DNA of 64,000 nt from Bemisia tabaci (lineage: Eukaryota; Arthropoda; Insecta; Hemiptera; Aleyrodidae): NCBI RefSeq assembly GCF_918797505.1, contig NC_092793.1:61027749-61091748 (forward strand). Reading direction: 5' to 3'. A program made the translations under genes and the position numbers. Within the stretch, counting starts at the first letter, position 1. Each line of letters opens with the position of its first letter. Shown here piece after piece: positions 1 through 11,768 of the stretch. Under the pieces are notes generated by a model, which saw nothing but the letters and a program-made list of their open reading frames with translations, had not been told where the DNA came from and did no database searches.

Positions 1-26
1 TTTAACACAAAGAACAATAAAAACAC

Positions 27-366
27 ACTAAAATACAAAAAACAAATGGGTGTACAAGGCTAGAGGAGACATAAAACAACCAGGACGTTTAGGGCCAATT
101 ACGTGCTCATTCTCAACTGGAACAGAAGCTAAAACATGTAAAAATTAAAACGAGAAAATAAGCATGCAACTGACCGAGGTTGGAATCAGTGCAAACTCCT
201 CGGTCCTCTTACCTTGGTCAGTTGCATGCTCATTTTCTCGTTTTAATTTTTACATTTTTTAGCTTCTGTTCCAGTTGAGAATGGGCATGTAATTGGCCTG
301 AAACGTCCTGGTTGTTTTATGTCTCCTCTAGCCTTGTATACCCATTTGTTTTTTGTATTTTAGTTG
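27..366. repeat. Fold-back (inverted-repeat) element, Penelope-terminal-repeat-like
   Basis: Arms of roughly 150 bp, about 27-178 and 213-366, are reverse complements over nearly their whole length, with a short loop. The right arm contains GGCCTGAAACGTCCTGG after a paired segment, resembling the GAAAC-containing stem motif found in the Penelope-like repeats at 13 kb and 26 kb. No protein-coding capacity is seen. Confidence 0.7.
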
Positions 367-2217
367 TCTGCATTCGGGCTACTGTGTCTCTCTCTCTTTT
401 AACACAAAGATTTGGTCGATTTGATACGCAGAGAAAACAAACACAGAAAGAATTAACCAACAGCTTCGTATTACTTCGTGCTTTACTTTCCATGTAAACA
501 CACAATTCCGGTTCCTTTTTCTTACCGTGTTTGCTGAATGAAAGTTGACTTTTCAAGCTTGACGGTGCCGTTTTAAAATTTCACCCCGGAAAGGTAATTC
601 GGTCGGACGCGCTCTATCAGGGAAACACGTCAAATCGCCGTTCCTCCGACGCGAGGGTGTATCTCGATTCCCTCACGAGTCCTGGAGGGCACGGAGTCAC
701 ACGGAGACGCGGGCTCACGCGGATATCAACGCGCGCCCTCGCGGTGGAAGCAACAAAGCGAGGCGGCTCGGGAAATGTACCGAATGTGTGTTGTGAGAGG
801 AAAGCACGTCCACTTGAAAAAATGGGAGTGGCAGTGTGGTCGCATGTTGATCTTTATACTTCATCGGCATACGACCCCAAGGGTCGGCGCGTGATTCATT
901 TTGTAATTTATGCGGGAGTTTTCCACTCTGCTCGTCGCCCCGCGCCCTACCTGTACGACCGGAAGCTGTCATTATAAGTGTTGCAGTGGGGGGGGGGGGA
1001 AGTATAGAGGGGCGGCGGCGCGAAACTAAGATTGCCAGCTCTCGCCCACTTGAGCATACACCTTTTGTTGAGAATGCACTGGAGGGTGTCTCAAGTCCTT
1101 GAAAATTTCGAAACCGAAGAAGAGGAGAGAAACAATGCATTTTTCATGAAGGCGAACCCACACCGGAACGCCTGAAGTTAACAAATTTTGAGGTATCGAA
1201 CCTTCGAGCCCTAAACTTCGAGTTTCGCGTTTAACTTTGATTCAAAAGTGGAACAATAGGGCGTATACGTGCATATCGTCTTGAGGCATCTCTTTTTGAA
1301 ACCCTTACTTGAAATTGAAGGTATCCGAACGCGAATTACGGCATTAGAATTTTACCGATCGTGCGCTCCTAAGCGTAATCGTTTCCGTTTTGGGTAAAAT
1401 TCAAAATTGATAGGAGTACTGTAGTTAAATCTATTTGAAGTATCGATATTTATTTGCCACCGGTGTAGATTTATGTCAAATCATTTTTATTTCGTGTAAA
1501 AAAAGTTAGGAGAACAGAAAAGTAAAAGAATTTTTTGAAATGAAAAGGATTGTTTCTATCTGTCTTATTTCATGAGTGTTAAGTTTTATAAGATCATTTA
1601 CACCACCACAATTATTAAAATCATTATTACCACTTTAACTGAAGCGAAGATACCCTCACACTGGATCAAAAGTCATCCCGCATTGCAAATTATACTCCCG
1701 GCGGTAGCGTCCTCCCGCGTGGGACATGCAGGAGCGCGAGTAGGCAACTATTCGCGTTCCAAAGTGAGTTTTTTGCCTATTCGATCATATGAAGGGGATC
1801 TCTGGGTGTTGGCAACGTGGTCAAAACATCTGCGTGCTCCATCTTGAAGAAAAGCCCGCAGCACGCGCGTGGCCAAGAAAAAGCGGCAATAGAGGCACTA
1901 ACCTCGCCCCTTCCCTCGTCATCCTCTCGCCCACTCCTTAACCCCCCCTGCTCCCTTATCACCGATGACTGCACTTTAGTGGGTCACTGCAGGCAAAGCG
2001 CATGCAAGCTCACTGGTTTTTTGCATTTCCACAAGTTACGGACCAACCGCGATGGTCGCTATACATCATGGTAAGCAAGCTCAGACCTCCTCCCCACCCC
2101 GCTCCCTCACACCTCCAACCCCTCGCTCGCTATCTCGCCGCCTCGCCGTGATTTGTTTTGTGGTTACAGGTGTGAGACCCATATTTAAATGTTTCCAACT
2201 TAAATATTTATGCCCTC

Positions 2218-2379
2218 CAGTGGCGTGGCGTGCTTTGCGATTATTCGATGGATCTACCCTTTAAACCTGTGGTAAAGGATCGATTAACTGGGTGTCCTCG
2301 TCTAACACCTTAATAATCGATTCTTTACCATGGCTTCAAATGGGGAAATATCGATGGTCGATCTCACGCTTCCCCACTG
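2218..2379. mobile_element. MITE family B, diverged copy
   Basis: Palindromic element bounded by CAGTGGCGTGGCG and its degraded complement. The internal stem is TAAAGGATCGATTAACTGGG against AATCGATTCTTTACCATGG. Other copies are at 30886, 47289, 53569 and 58331. Confidence 0.75.
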
Positions 2380-3203
2380 ATGTACTCGTTGGGAGCGGAA
2401 GCAGAGGGGTGGCCGCTCGATAAATTAATCGACAACGCTATTGCAGTGCTCCGCGATTGAGTTCGCTTGTTTTACAATGACGCTACTGCTATTTCCGTGT
2501 AATCTCCCTGCGTCAATTACTAAAACCAAGTGCATTCGACGAGTTGCGTGCCTGTTGTTTGCCTACAATGAGGTAAGTATTGAGGAAAGATTTTGAAAAG
2601 ATTTGAACGCTCCCAAAGTTGGCAAATTCTCGGAATGCTTTTGCAATTTTTGCTGAGCATTGCCGCGGTGGGCTTACGGAGGCTGCGCTACAGTTTCGCA
2701 CAAGTTCGGTTTCGCACAAGTTCGGTTTCGCACAAATTTTGTCAGTGCTTAATCTTGCAACGTCTCAACGCAGATCAGATTCAAAATCTTCTGCCGCAGC
2801 ATCTTCGATGACGTCTCTATGTTTTTAGCCCAATTATTTTTAGTACTGGGATTTTAACCGAAAGTGTTCCTAGTTTCTTAAGTAGTAAGTGTTTTAAAAT
2901 GAGTAATAATTTTACGGTAGTTAAAAATAACCGCGGCAAAGACAGTATCTCATATGAAGGCTTAAGTATTGCAAATTTCGCCCTCCAAATTCCAGTATTC
3001 CTCTCTCATTTATTTTGTGTAGAATCGTAATATTTTCGAATTATTTGACCGTGAAAAGTATAGAGGTTCTGCAATGTTGCCCCATAGTGCACTAAAATAT
3101 ACCAATGCTTACCTTACAGAATCAAAAGTTAGCGAAAGTGATAAACTGCCCTTACGGAATAAAATAATGTTGGTAACGCATTTTGCGTGATTATCAAATG
3201 AAT

Positions 3204-3690
3204 TAGACAAGTATGGAGGAATTAAGGTCCGAAGTGGAAGACCAGGCACTGAAAGCGGCAGGTGTTGCTGGTTGCTTCAACGGGATGATGTGGCGCAATA
3301 AATATATGACCCTTAAGAGTAGTCAGGGTCTACAGGACTATCGTTATGCCGGTGTTCACGTTTGCCGCAGAGACTAGGGCTGATACAAAGCGCACCAAAC
3401 AACAATTTCGCACCGGTGAGAAGAAAATTCTAAGAATGATAGCGGGTTTTACACTTTGGGATCGGCAGACCAGCGAGTCCATCAGGGATGCTCTTGGGGT
3501 GCAAGATGTAGCCAAGTGGACCAGAGTGAGGGAAAAGATGTAGTCGGAGCACGTTAGCCAAATGGATGAAGAGAGACCAGCGAAAATGTGTATGAACGGA
3601 CAACCCTTAGGGTAAAGATAACCTGGAGGGCCGCCTCAAAGATGGGCACAAAGCTGGCTCTCTTCTTCGTCGGATGATTGCAGATTTTAT
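3204..3690 (+). pseudogene. Dead RTE-like non-LTR retrotransposon, C-terminal part of the reverse transcriptase ORF
   Basis: Two plus-strand frames give matching segments: one reads MEELRSEVEDQALKAAGVAG and on to WRNKYMTLKS; after a frameshift near 3340 the next reads PVFTFAAETRADTKRTKQ, KILRMIAGFTLWDR and GVQDVAKWTRVREKM. This is the tail downstream of the RT core in arthropod RTE-like LINEs, where pieces such as TYAAETRADT and the later PPGRPP-RW block are usual. After TAG at 3541, in the place of an expected Trp, the frame continues SEHVSQMDEERPAK and later PGGPPQRW. So there is at least one frameshift and two or more stops. No RT catalytic core is present. A GAA/GAT microsatellite about 120 bp downstream may be its degraded tail. 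Confidence 0.8.
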
Positions 3691-3810
3691 TGATTTGACG
3701 AGTCCTTTATTTTTAGTGAGTTTCAGATTTTTAATATTAATATATTTGATTGCGCTCGATACTGGATGGCCTGACAAACAGGGCTATTCCCTAGTCGTTT
3801 GTAGAAGAAA

Positions 3811-3860
3811 GAGAAGACGAAGAAGAAGAAGATGATGATGATGATGATGATGATTATTAT
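3811..3860. repeat. GAA/GAT trinucleotide microsatellite
   Basis: A run of GAA units followed by about nine GAT units. It may mark the 3' tail of the LINE fragment that precedes it. Confidence 0.85.
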
Positions 3861-4065
3861 ATGAATTAAATAAAGAAATAAATAAAGGAAAAACCAGGTG
3901 AATTAAGTAACCAAACCACAAAAATCTATGAATCCGACGTGTTCCTCCTACCACCCTTCCTTCCTCTCCTCCCCTGCCTCCGGGAAGTATAAATAATTCT
4001 CTTTGATCCTTTCTTTGATGTATTTGAGAAGTCTCATAGCACTGCCAAATTTAAGAGGTTCAAAG

Positions 4066-4143
4066 AAAATATTCGTGATTTTTCAAATCAAGGAAATTCG
4101 GAAATCCATGAAGGCTCAAACGGCGTTTCTCCTTAGCTCGGCA
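4066..4143. mobile_element. MITE family D, right-end fragment
   Basis: Matches the right end of the 35381-35630 element (GAAGGCTCAAACGGCG, then CCTTAGCTCGGCA). The left end is missing or unrecognisable. Confidence 0.55.
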
Positions 4144-5213
4144 GAATGAGTAGATTTCGTTGTTCTTCATGAAATTATGCATGGCGTGATGTCGCTCTCT
4201 TGCAGTAACAAAAATATCTTCAGCGCAACGAGTGTCAGTCAAGGAAACTGGTTTTCTTTTCTGTGAAAAAAATTCCGATTTTTCTCAGTAAAGACACACA
4301 GCGAAAAACGTTACAGAGCTAATTCCCTGTTATCAGCTGAAGATAGACCCTCTTTGGCAAAGATTTCGCAAGTATTACCGTTTTCCCTCGTTAGAAACGA
4401 AATGAAATTACTCGGTCGAGCATTTCGAGGTGATGGAGCCTCATAAAGGAGTGAGGATATTTTGAAGGGAACGGTATCAGCAAAAATCTGCCAGGGATTA
4501 CAGCAACCGAGCGGTTTCATCGCGGATGAGGATGCTGGCACGGAACGAAGCTTTTAACGGTGGATAGGAAGCACAATCTAAACTTGATGGATGACGGAAA
4601 AAATTCGGCCGGGTTGTTCAAGTAAGAAAGTCATTAGCAGATCTTAACTACGGGCGTTATGCAAAATGCCGCAGTATAACTTCACGGCACAGTCGTGCTC
4701 TCACATGTAGGGCAATGGCTCCCATCCCGTTGCATATGTTCAGCAATCGTCTCTTGTGTTGCCACATTATTGTTATAAACATTCTGAAATGTGAGTCCGT
4801 ACTTTTGAAGGCGAATAATTTTAGCTATAGGATTCTAGTATATCTAGTAGTAGATTCTAGACGTATAGCTCATGTAGCGTTGTTGATTTTTTTTTCGATT
4901 TTCGGAAGTGATCGTTCTATGCACAGGAAATTCGATTTTATCGAATCGATATTTTGCACGCTGAATTGATTTTTTTCACAAATCAAAATTTTCGAATCTT
5001 CGATTTTTTACGAACATAAATTATACTCCTGAATAATTCAGGAAGTAATAAGCCTATATACCTAATTCTTCAAAACTAAAGTAGGCCATCGACATTGCCC
5101 CAATTCAAGGGACATAAAACTCAACGCGAGGCGAGGCGAGAGTTTAAGAAAACGAACGGCACAATACTTTTCCTGGAAATCGATATCTTATCCATAGGGA
5201 TTTTCTTGAAAAT

Positions 5214-5268
5214 CGATTTTTTGGACGAAGTCGATGTTTTCGATTTTTTGGATGAAGTCGATGTTTTC
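5214..5268. repeat. Two-copy 27 bp tandem repeat
   Basis: The unit CGATTTTTTGGACGAAGTCG is followed 27 bp later by a copy with one substitution. It lies in a stretch (4880-5290) rich in TCGATTTT and its complement, probably a decayed inverted-repeat element. Confidence 0.75.
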
Positions 5269-5571
5269 GATCTAATCGACTTTAGGGTAAAATCAACAAC
5301 ACTATCCGGAAATAATTCGCTGAATTAAAAATGCGTGGAAATGTACATTCCTTCCCTATCGGTATACGGTACAGGGTAATTAGCTGAAAATTGCGTTCGA
5401 AGTTTTTTGATGCTTGAAAGGAACCACAAAATTAGAAGTTGGACTTAGTAAGCTACTCGCACATTGCGACACAATTCACTTACGTGAATAGTAAGTGTAA
5501 AACAAGTTTTTTTTCATGTTCAGCTAAGGGAATCTTCATTGACTCGTAATAAGAAATTTCCACACTCAAAT

Positions 5572-5930
5572 CGTCGTCCCTCCGCGGTAAGGGTGTATCT
5601 CGATTTCCATGTGAGCTGCAGAAAGCATGGATTTACATGCAAAACGCGGCTCAAGTGGAAATTGAGATACGCCCTAACGTCGCACAGTGGATCGAGTCAA
5701 TAGGAGACGTCGGACAAAATTTGGAAACTGTAAAAGCTTACAACTCCGTTTACACCAACATTTGAGGTTCTAAAAGTGGTTCCATTGGTTTCCTCGTAAA
5801 ATTGTTTATGAGAAGCATCTCTTGAATTTTAAAATGTGACGAAATATGTATCTAAATTTACAGTTTCGTCGAAAATTTCATGTCCGATCTCTGTAACTGA
5901 CTCGATCTATTGTGTGTCGGAGGGACGACG
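5572..5930. mobile_element. Composite MITE: outer CGTCGTCCCTCCG inverted repeat around a family E copy
   Basis: CGTCGTCCCTCCG at 5572-5584 is the exact reverse complement of 5918-5930. A second inverted pair, GGGTGTATCTCGATTTCC against GGAAATTGAGATACGCCC, lies at 5590-5675. Within the outer pair, 5681-5920 is a family E MITE. A degraded relative of the outer unit is at about 635-690. Confidence 0.65.
5681..5920. mobile_element. MITE family E copy
   Basis: Bounded by GCACAGTGGATCGAGTCAAT and its inverted counterpart ending CTCGATCTATTGTGTG, about 240 bp. The subterminal GACGTCGGACAAAATTTGG matches the copies at 10851 and 31428. Confidence 0.75.
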
Positions 5931-6612
5931 AGATGACGCCATTGCTGTGGTTCGATTATTGTGATGGTGTTATTGAAATCGGTATAGATTTCTTGCATTC
6001 TTCGACCACAGAAAATTTTTTAGAAAATACTGTGGCAGTTTTTCCCAAGTCGTAGCTTGTTTTTTGCGCCGCTTAAAGTAGAGATTTAAAACTGGAACGG
6101 AGGAATTTCCACGCCCGAAAATCGAACATATCTGTCATTATACCAAATGAATCGCTGATTTAGGAGTCAATTTTTATCCACGGAATTCGTGTGTTCATTC
6201 ACAGGATTTATTGCTGTGCACACATTGTACACCTTTGTCCGCTGACCTTTTTATTGAGGATTTGTTCTCTCATTTTTTCAATGGCAAAATTTTCCTCAAT
6301 TGCGTAACCGTCCAGTCCAGTCCAATGAGTCGTAGCGTGCTTGGCCTTCAAACCATTTGCCCAGCTTTTCATACAGCTTAGTAAGGTACTTAAACTCACA
6401 CCTGTTGAAGAAGTGGTTTTTGCTTCAACACTTTTGAACTCCTCCGATCAAGAGACTGTTTCATGATTCTAAATTTTTCAAGTTGAAATTACCGAACTTG
6501 TTGCGATCCTACATCAACTCAGCTGACTCAAAGCGCATCTTAGGGGACGGTGGATTGAGTGACGCGCCTCCGAAAGCGCTTCATCTTATACTGAGCAACC
6601 TATTTTCCACTC

Positions 6613-6750
6613 CGGACGATACCGCGGTGGTGACACCTATGGTTTCTTCCATCTTGCTTTTATCAATTAGTGAGATACACGTTTACAATATTTACTTAAC
6701 GGATAAAACAAGGGTGGGAAAACCCACGGGTGTCACTACCGCGGTGGATG
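6613..6750. mobile_element. MITE family C copy
   Basis: Short terminal inverted repeats: ACCGCGGTGGTGACACC at the left, GGTGTCACTACCGCGGT at the right. The second copy is at 34207-34415. Confidence 0.6.
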
Positions 6751-6932
6751 GCAAAATAAACCGAATTTTTCGAAGCCCAGTATGTTGATTAAGTCAGTAG
6801 CACCGAGCCCTACAGCTTTAAGGTCTAGCCCTGCCACCGGTGGTTAGCGCTTTTTTACCTAAAGTTTGCGGGCTCAGCGCTAGTTTTTTTCCCGTGTCGG
6901 AGGATCCGGTAAAGGAAGCATAAAACCCCTCC

Positions 6933-7159
6933 CACATTAGAAAAAAACCACATTGGATCTAGAGTCCAGACTCTTGAAAACATTGACAAGAAAAAATAAT
7001 CTTGATTCAATCAGAATCTAGCTTAAATCAAGAACCAAGCCTCTTAATTTAAGCGGATTTCGTTTTGATTCAAGCAAAAATCCGATTCAAGAGTATTTTT
7101 TCTTGTCAATGTTTTCAAGAGTCTGGACTCTAGATCCAATGTGTTTTTTTTCCCAGTGT
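6933..7159. mobile_element. MITE family A copy
   Basis: About 227 bp snap-back element. The left arm contains TTGGATCTAGAGTCCAGACT and TTGACAAGAAAAAATA; the right arm is the reverse complement ending CCAGTGT. The interior carries a second inverted pair around CTTAATTTAAGCGGATTT. Family members: 8571, 17122, 26718, 28781 and 32125. Confidence 0.85.
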
Positions 7160-7505
7160 TTGACAGTTACTACTCTCTTGGCTATCACGGCAGAACTCGC
7201 AACGCAGCGTCTGCCTTTGATGGGAGTTTCTCGGGTGGTGCGGAGTGTAAGAGGCAGAATTAACGACCCTATTAAGAGTACGCTAACGTTTGCCAGTGCC
7301 GAGTTCTGCGCCCGCGTCTCCATCCTACAGCCGCTCGGCCCGATCCGAATCCCAGGCCCAACGCCGAACGTGCTATTAGGGCAATTGCTTTCCAACTCGC
7401 TCAACTTTTACCCGCTTCCGCCGCCTGCCGCGCCGAGCACACATGAGAGTTGTTGGGCTCATGCTGAAACCCAGCATCTTCACTCACCTACGGGCCTCCA
7501 AATCC

Positions 7506-7946
7506 TTAAGGTGATTCGATGGACGCCATATTTTGTGTCAGAGCGGCATGCCTCATCAGTTGGTTCCATTTTTTCAGCTACTCGTCACTTTTCTCCAATT
7601 TTGAGATAGCAATTCTGTTGTTAGGAGACTAAAGCACTCACTTACCAATTTTAACGATGAAATTCAACGCAATGAAGGCGTGGTTTTCTTAGAGAGAAAA
7701 TATCTCATTCGAGTGCAGTTCCGATATCAGTATCGAATGCGATGTTTTCTCTCTAATAAAACCACGCCTTTATTACGTCGAATTTCTTTGTTAAAATTGG
7801 TAAGTGAGTGCTTTAGTCTCCTGACAACAGTATTGTGATCTCAAAATTGGAGAAAAATGACGAGTAGCTGACAAAATGGAACCAATTGATGCGACTTATC
7901 GCATGCCGTTCTGACACAAAATATGACGCCCATCGAATCACCTTAA
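7506..7946. mobile_element. Complete TTAA-flanked fold-back MITE
   Basis: Arms of about 215 bp are nearly perfect complements. The ends read TTAAGGTGATTCGATGG and CCATCGAATCACCTTAA, so a TTAA lies at both boundaries (7506-7509 and 7943-7946), the target site used by piggyBac-type transposases. Internally the arms keep GCACTCACTTACCAATTTTA and its complement. No coding sequence is present. Confidence 0.8.
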
Positions 7947-8570
7947 GAGCACTCTTATTCTAGAGTTCTTCGGGTAACCACGCAACGGGTCTCACAATGT
8001 ATGGATTCCGTCGCCGAAAAATGAACCTTTGAAAATGACCATTCTACAGATATCCACTGCTGAGAGCTCTCACGCACGGAACAATGTTCTACCCTCCGCA
8101 GGAAAAACGCCCTAACTCCACTCCAAATTTTATATTTCTCTTCCACACATACTGCTCTATTACAAGAAATCCCAAGAACCAGGCTCCATTTTTTCATTTC
8201 GAGTTCCTAACGGTATGCCGGAGTTGACTCGAAAATACGGATGTATATGTGTTTGTTTTTTGTAGTATAGAATTTTCCTAGAAGAAACAATTGAGGAAAT
8301 GTTAAATAAAGATACGGCTCTCATACTTTGGACGGCAGTATTAGTGTTCTGCCGCGTATTTTTGCCATTGAACCAATGTTAATAAAAAACGCTCATATTT
8401 TGTTCCAGAATTGATTTTAAGACTTTCCTTTTTGTGATTCATTTTTCTTGCGGAAATTTGTGGAGAAAAAATGTATAGCGTTGTGCTTGCATTCATACCT
8501 TGTCTAGATGTCCATTGACCTAGGCTTGCTAAAGACACGTGTCCCGCAGGTTGTATTAGGGCCGGTAAAT

Positions 8571-8656
8571 CTGATTGAATCAAGAGTCCTTTTTCTTGTC
8601 AATGTTTTCAAGAGTCTGGACTTTTGATCCAATGTGTTTTTTTTTTTTTCCAGTGT
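8571..8656. mobile_element. MITE family A, half element
   Basis: Only the right arm is present: TTGAATCAAGAGTCCTTTTT through TCAAGAGTCTGGACT to a T-run and CCAGTGT. The left arm is absent. Confidence 0.75.
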
Positions 8657-9302
8657 GGATGTAGGTTTACAAACAATTCTTAAGATAAGGAATCAAAGTC
8701 AAATGAAAGAAAATAAATACATCGAGTTTCCTTTTCACCCAGGATAGGACTAGCAGAGACGTATTCGGGCCTCGTTTGTCAACGTTTCTCCCGAATCCGT
8801 GCGACATACCGTACTGGAAGCATAGAGCGGAGCATTACGAGTTTGCGCTTCGTGCCTTCGCGCCTTCAATTTTTCAGACGCAACAAGGACATCCATCGAG
8901 TACGAATAGTTGTATCTCTGCGCCGTGCTCAACGCGCGTTTTTCCTATAACCTCAGTTGATTGATGATGCTGAACTATGACTGGCCTCTAACGGAGGAAA
9001 TCAAATATCATTATTCCGTTAGCGACTTAACGTTCAAGATCGACAGTGAGCTTTAACAAGAATCCTCTTTATGGAATTTTTTTTTTTTTTAAATGGAAGA
9101 ATTTTTAATGGAGAATCCATCGCAGGATACCTGGCAAAAAATCTCAATTTCAGGGAGGACCTGCAGCCTGACAGTTGAAATTTATGTCGGCACGACAAGA
9201 ATCAAAAATCGATACATTACGCGGCGCAGATAGGGCTATGTCTTGTCTTATCTTGCCGACACAGCCAGATAAAGTTTCAACAATCGGGCCGCAAGAATAA
9301 AT

Positions 9303-9521
9303 CGACTGACTTAATGGCTACGGCATTCGTCAATCGTAAATAAACGCCTAATCTTGCCCCTGATTGTAACGACTAAATTATAATAATTTAACACCATTAA
9401 TTCATAAAGAATTTCTTGGAATTTGTACTTGAGGGTATGTTAGGTCATATTTTTTTTGTTTTTGTTTGAACCAAGTGTTCGATATTATATATCAAATGAC
9501 GTAGTCACTAAATCAGTCTAT
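9303..9521. mobile_element. MITE family H, diverged copy
   Basis: Right end ATGACGTAGTCACTAAATCA, internal TTAACACCATTAATTCAT and TTTGAACCAAG, all shared with 45177-45443. The left end is degraded (GACTGACTTAATGGCTACG). Confidence 0.6.
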
Positions 9522-9800
9522 TTTCCTTGTAAATTTCCTGAGAATTCGGCTCCTAATTTTCTTCAGCACTTGGATCGTAAGTTTTCCCGCCGTAGAGGGA
9601 AATTTTTACGTTAGCATACAATTTCTTTAATACCCCGAGATTGTAATTTCCTCCCTGGTTACAATCTCATTCTCACCTTAATCTTGCTCAAACATAATCT
9701 TTATTCGCTTCCTTTTTTGGCCCTTTTTTACGTTAAAAATCCTTGGAAGCTTGTCCTGAGAATGACTGAAACTCATCCTTTTCTCGCATTCTGTTTTCAG

Positions 9801-9918
9801 AACGGGGAAATTGCACTACCCGACGGATGTGTGCGGGCCTTTGTTTGAGGAGGAGTTAGAGTTCTGGGGCTTAGATTCGAACCAAGTCGAGCCTTGTTGC
9901 TGGATGACCTACACGCAG
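9801..9918 (+). CDS. Shaw: Shaw (Kv3-type) potassium channel, exon coding the C-terminal half of the T1 domain
   Basis: Internal coding exon of a voltage-gated K+ channel alpha subunit of the plasma membrane. The first base completes an Arg codon begun in the previous exon; 39 full codons follow, starting [10 protein letters not shown] and ending CCWMTYTQ. The segment contains the complete HX5CX20CC zinc motif (His at codon 5, Cys at codon 11, Cys-Cys at codons 32-33) that coordinates zinc between T1 subunits in Shab, Shaw and Shal channels but not Shaker; the residues around it match Shaw/KCNC. Splice sites: pyrimidine-rich tract ending in AG at 9799-9800, donor GTGAGT at 9919. The exon ends in phase 0 and the 42623 exon begins in phase 0, so they join directly. 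The exon encoding the channel N-terminus was not found upstream. The alternative reading frames are broken. Recognition rests on protein similarity known to me; no search was run. Confidence 0.95.
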
Positions 9919-10850
9919 GTGAGTTTTCAATTTTCAAACTTGCTTGGATGTTTTGTGGCGACGTGACCCTGAGAAATGTGACATCGTGGCTGCCCGCGGG
10001 AGCGCTTGTCGATAATCTTGACTCGAGTGTGGCGTGACTCGCTTTCCTCATATTTTTCCACGCATTACCGTCACACTCCGGAATCTCTCATAAGCCGCCA
10101 CTGATAACAGTAGCGAGGGGTTGCTTAAATCACCTGCGGGAGGGGAGGGGCGTGTAAACACACGTTACAAGGCTGGAATGTACCGAGGGAATCCTGTGAT
10201 GGAGCAAGGGGTACCAAAGAGACGGCACGTTGTCATGTATTTTGAATATGACGTCCAAAAACGTGAATTTGCCACCGAGGAAATGATAAAACAGGGAGTT
10301 TTTCCCTCTCTCCTCTCCGTCTTTTTCTTGCAACCTCTCATTTATGGTTTTTTTGTCGTAAATCGTGGCAGACACTTTCGGGAGACTCAACCGTACCTCT
10401 GACTAGTGCAGCTATTCTTATATCTACCGCCAAAATCAGCCAGGAATATAGTTGGGATTGTGATACTTTTTTTCTGTGTTAATTATTGATAAAATGAGAA
10501 ATATCAGACCATGTCCTCTAAGTGTGCCCAATTTATCACAGAGCGTTCGTTTTCGTCACTTAATAAAGTAAGTTGTAAAGCATCCGTTTTAGAAGGGTGT
10601 GACGTCATGGAGCCAATCAGTTATTTTCCATTTTTCATTTAAGATTTTTAGAAACTTTAACGTTTTTAACTCTTGGAATAGTATATTTTTCCTTTCAACG
10701 TGCATTCAGAATCAACATTTCAACCAAAAGTGTATGCTTCTAGACCCTTGAGTCAACACGACTCACAAGGTCCCATTGGGATTGAAAATTAGTATAAAAA
10801 ATGCTACCCTTTCGTTTAAACGAGCAGCATCGTTGAAAATTGGCGGAGGC

Positions 10851-11090
10851 GCATAGTGGATCGAGTCGATCATAGAGGTAGGATATTTAATTTTTGACTA
10901 AAACAGCAAATTTTGATGTTTATTAAGTCACACCTTAAATTTCAGGGGAGCTACCTGCAGAAAATTTTACGACGAAACTAATGGAACCGCTTTTAGAACC
11001 TCGAAGTGTTGTATAAATGGAGTCGTAAGCGTTTAAAGTTTCCAAAGTTTGTCCGACTTCGGCTATTGACTCGATCCACCGTGGAGCGTG
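10851..11090. mobile_element. MITE family E copy
   Basis: 240 bp. Ends GCATAGTGGATCGAGTCGAT and TTGACTCGATCCACCGTGGA. Shares subterminal GTCCGACTTC and internal AATGGAACCGCTTTTAGAACC (one base split from the other copies) with 5681 and 31428. Confidence 0.8.
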
Positions 11091-11333
11091 CACCTTGTGC
11101 GTCATGTTATCGGGATTAATCCATTCCCACTTTGATTGGAGCTATCGCACTCGGTTCAGTGCTTGACACGCTTATTTCACGAGGTTGTGTTTACTCCTCT
11201 CACAACTATTCTCTCTGTTTGGCTCTTATTGTCTCCTTCCCGTCCCTCAAGCATATTCAAACAGATTCTTCTCTTGAACTCTCAACCGATCCGAATAGTG
11301 ATTTAGATGGAACAAGGATTTCAGTGAGAAAAA

Positions 11334-11768
11334 ACTATGGCTTATAAACCAATTAGTGGTTCATATGGAACACCACTATTAGTAGCAAAGGCAACTTACC
11401 GGGTGATCCAGACGACCTGTCCACTATCTCCATCTAGAGAACCACTTAAAATCGAGTTTTTTAGGGCCAGGCCCGCCATAAGGGTGGAGATACTGGGTCA
11501 AAGGCCCGGGCCCTGGTACCTACTATGGACACAGTATCCCCACCCTTGTGGGGGGCCTGGCCCTCAAAACTCGATTTTCAATGGTTCTCCGGATAGAGAT
11601 AGTGGACGGGTGGTCTAGATCACCCGGTATAATACTAGCACATATATGTATACCTAAGTGATGGTACGAGATACCTTAGCATGGTTCATAGACCAAGAAT
11701 CATTTGTTCATTTACGACTATTAGTGGTGCTCCTTATGAACCACTAATTGGTTTATAAGGCCATAGAG
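11334..11768. mobile_element. Large two-stem fold-back element
   Basis: Outer arms TTATAAACCAATTAGTGGTT against AACCACTAATTGGTTTATAA. Inner arms CCGGGTGATCCAGACG and CGAGTTTTTTAGGGCC find their complements at about 11550-11630. Arms total roughly 150 bp per side. The right half has about 100 bp of extra sequence, suggesting a later insertion or a deletion on the left. Confidence 0.75.

Larger units (their letters stand above)
1..9800 (+). other. Upstream intronic/5' flanking DNA of Shaw
   Basis: The T1 exon at 9801 begins mid-codon, so it follows another coding exon, and I find no segment encoding the channel N-terminus here; this stretch is therefore read as intron. It holds a fold-back at 27-366, a GC-rich patch at about 600-970, a dead LINE tail, several MITEs and AT-rich sequence. 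In 380-600, 1000-2200, 2400-3200, 4150-5200, 5940-6600 and 8660-9300 I see nothing I can name, apart from short inverted repeats and a weak exon-like minus ORF at 6208-6399. Confidence 0.7.

Noticed and set aside
657..977. 106-codon frame in a GC-rich patch.
   Set aside because: Long frames are expected in GC-rich DNA; the segment includes a remnant of the composite MITE at 5572 and has no domain.
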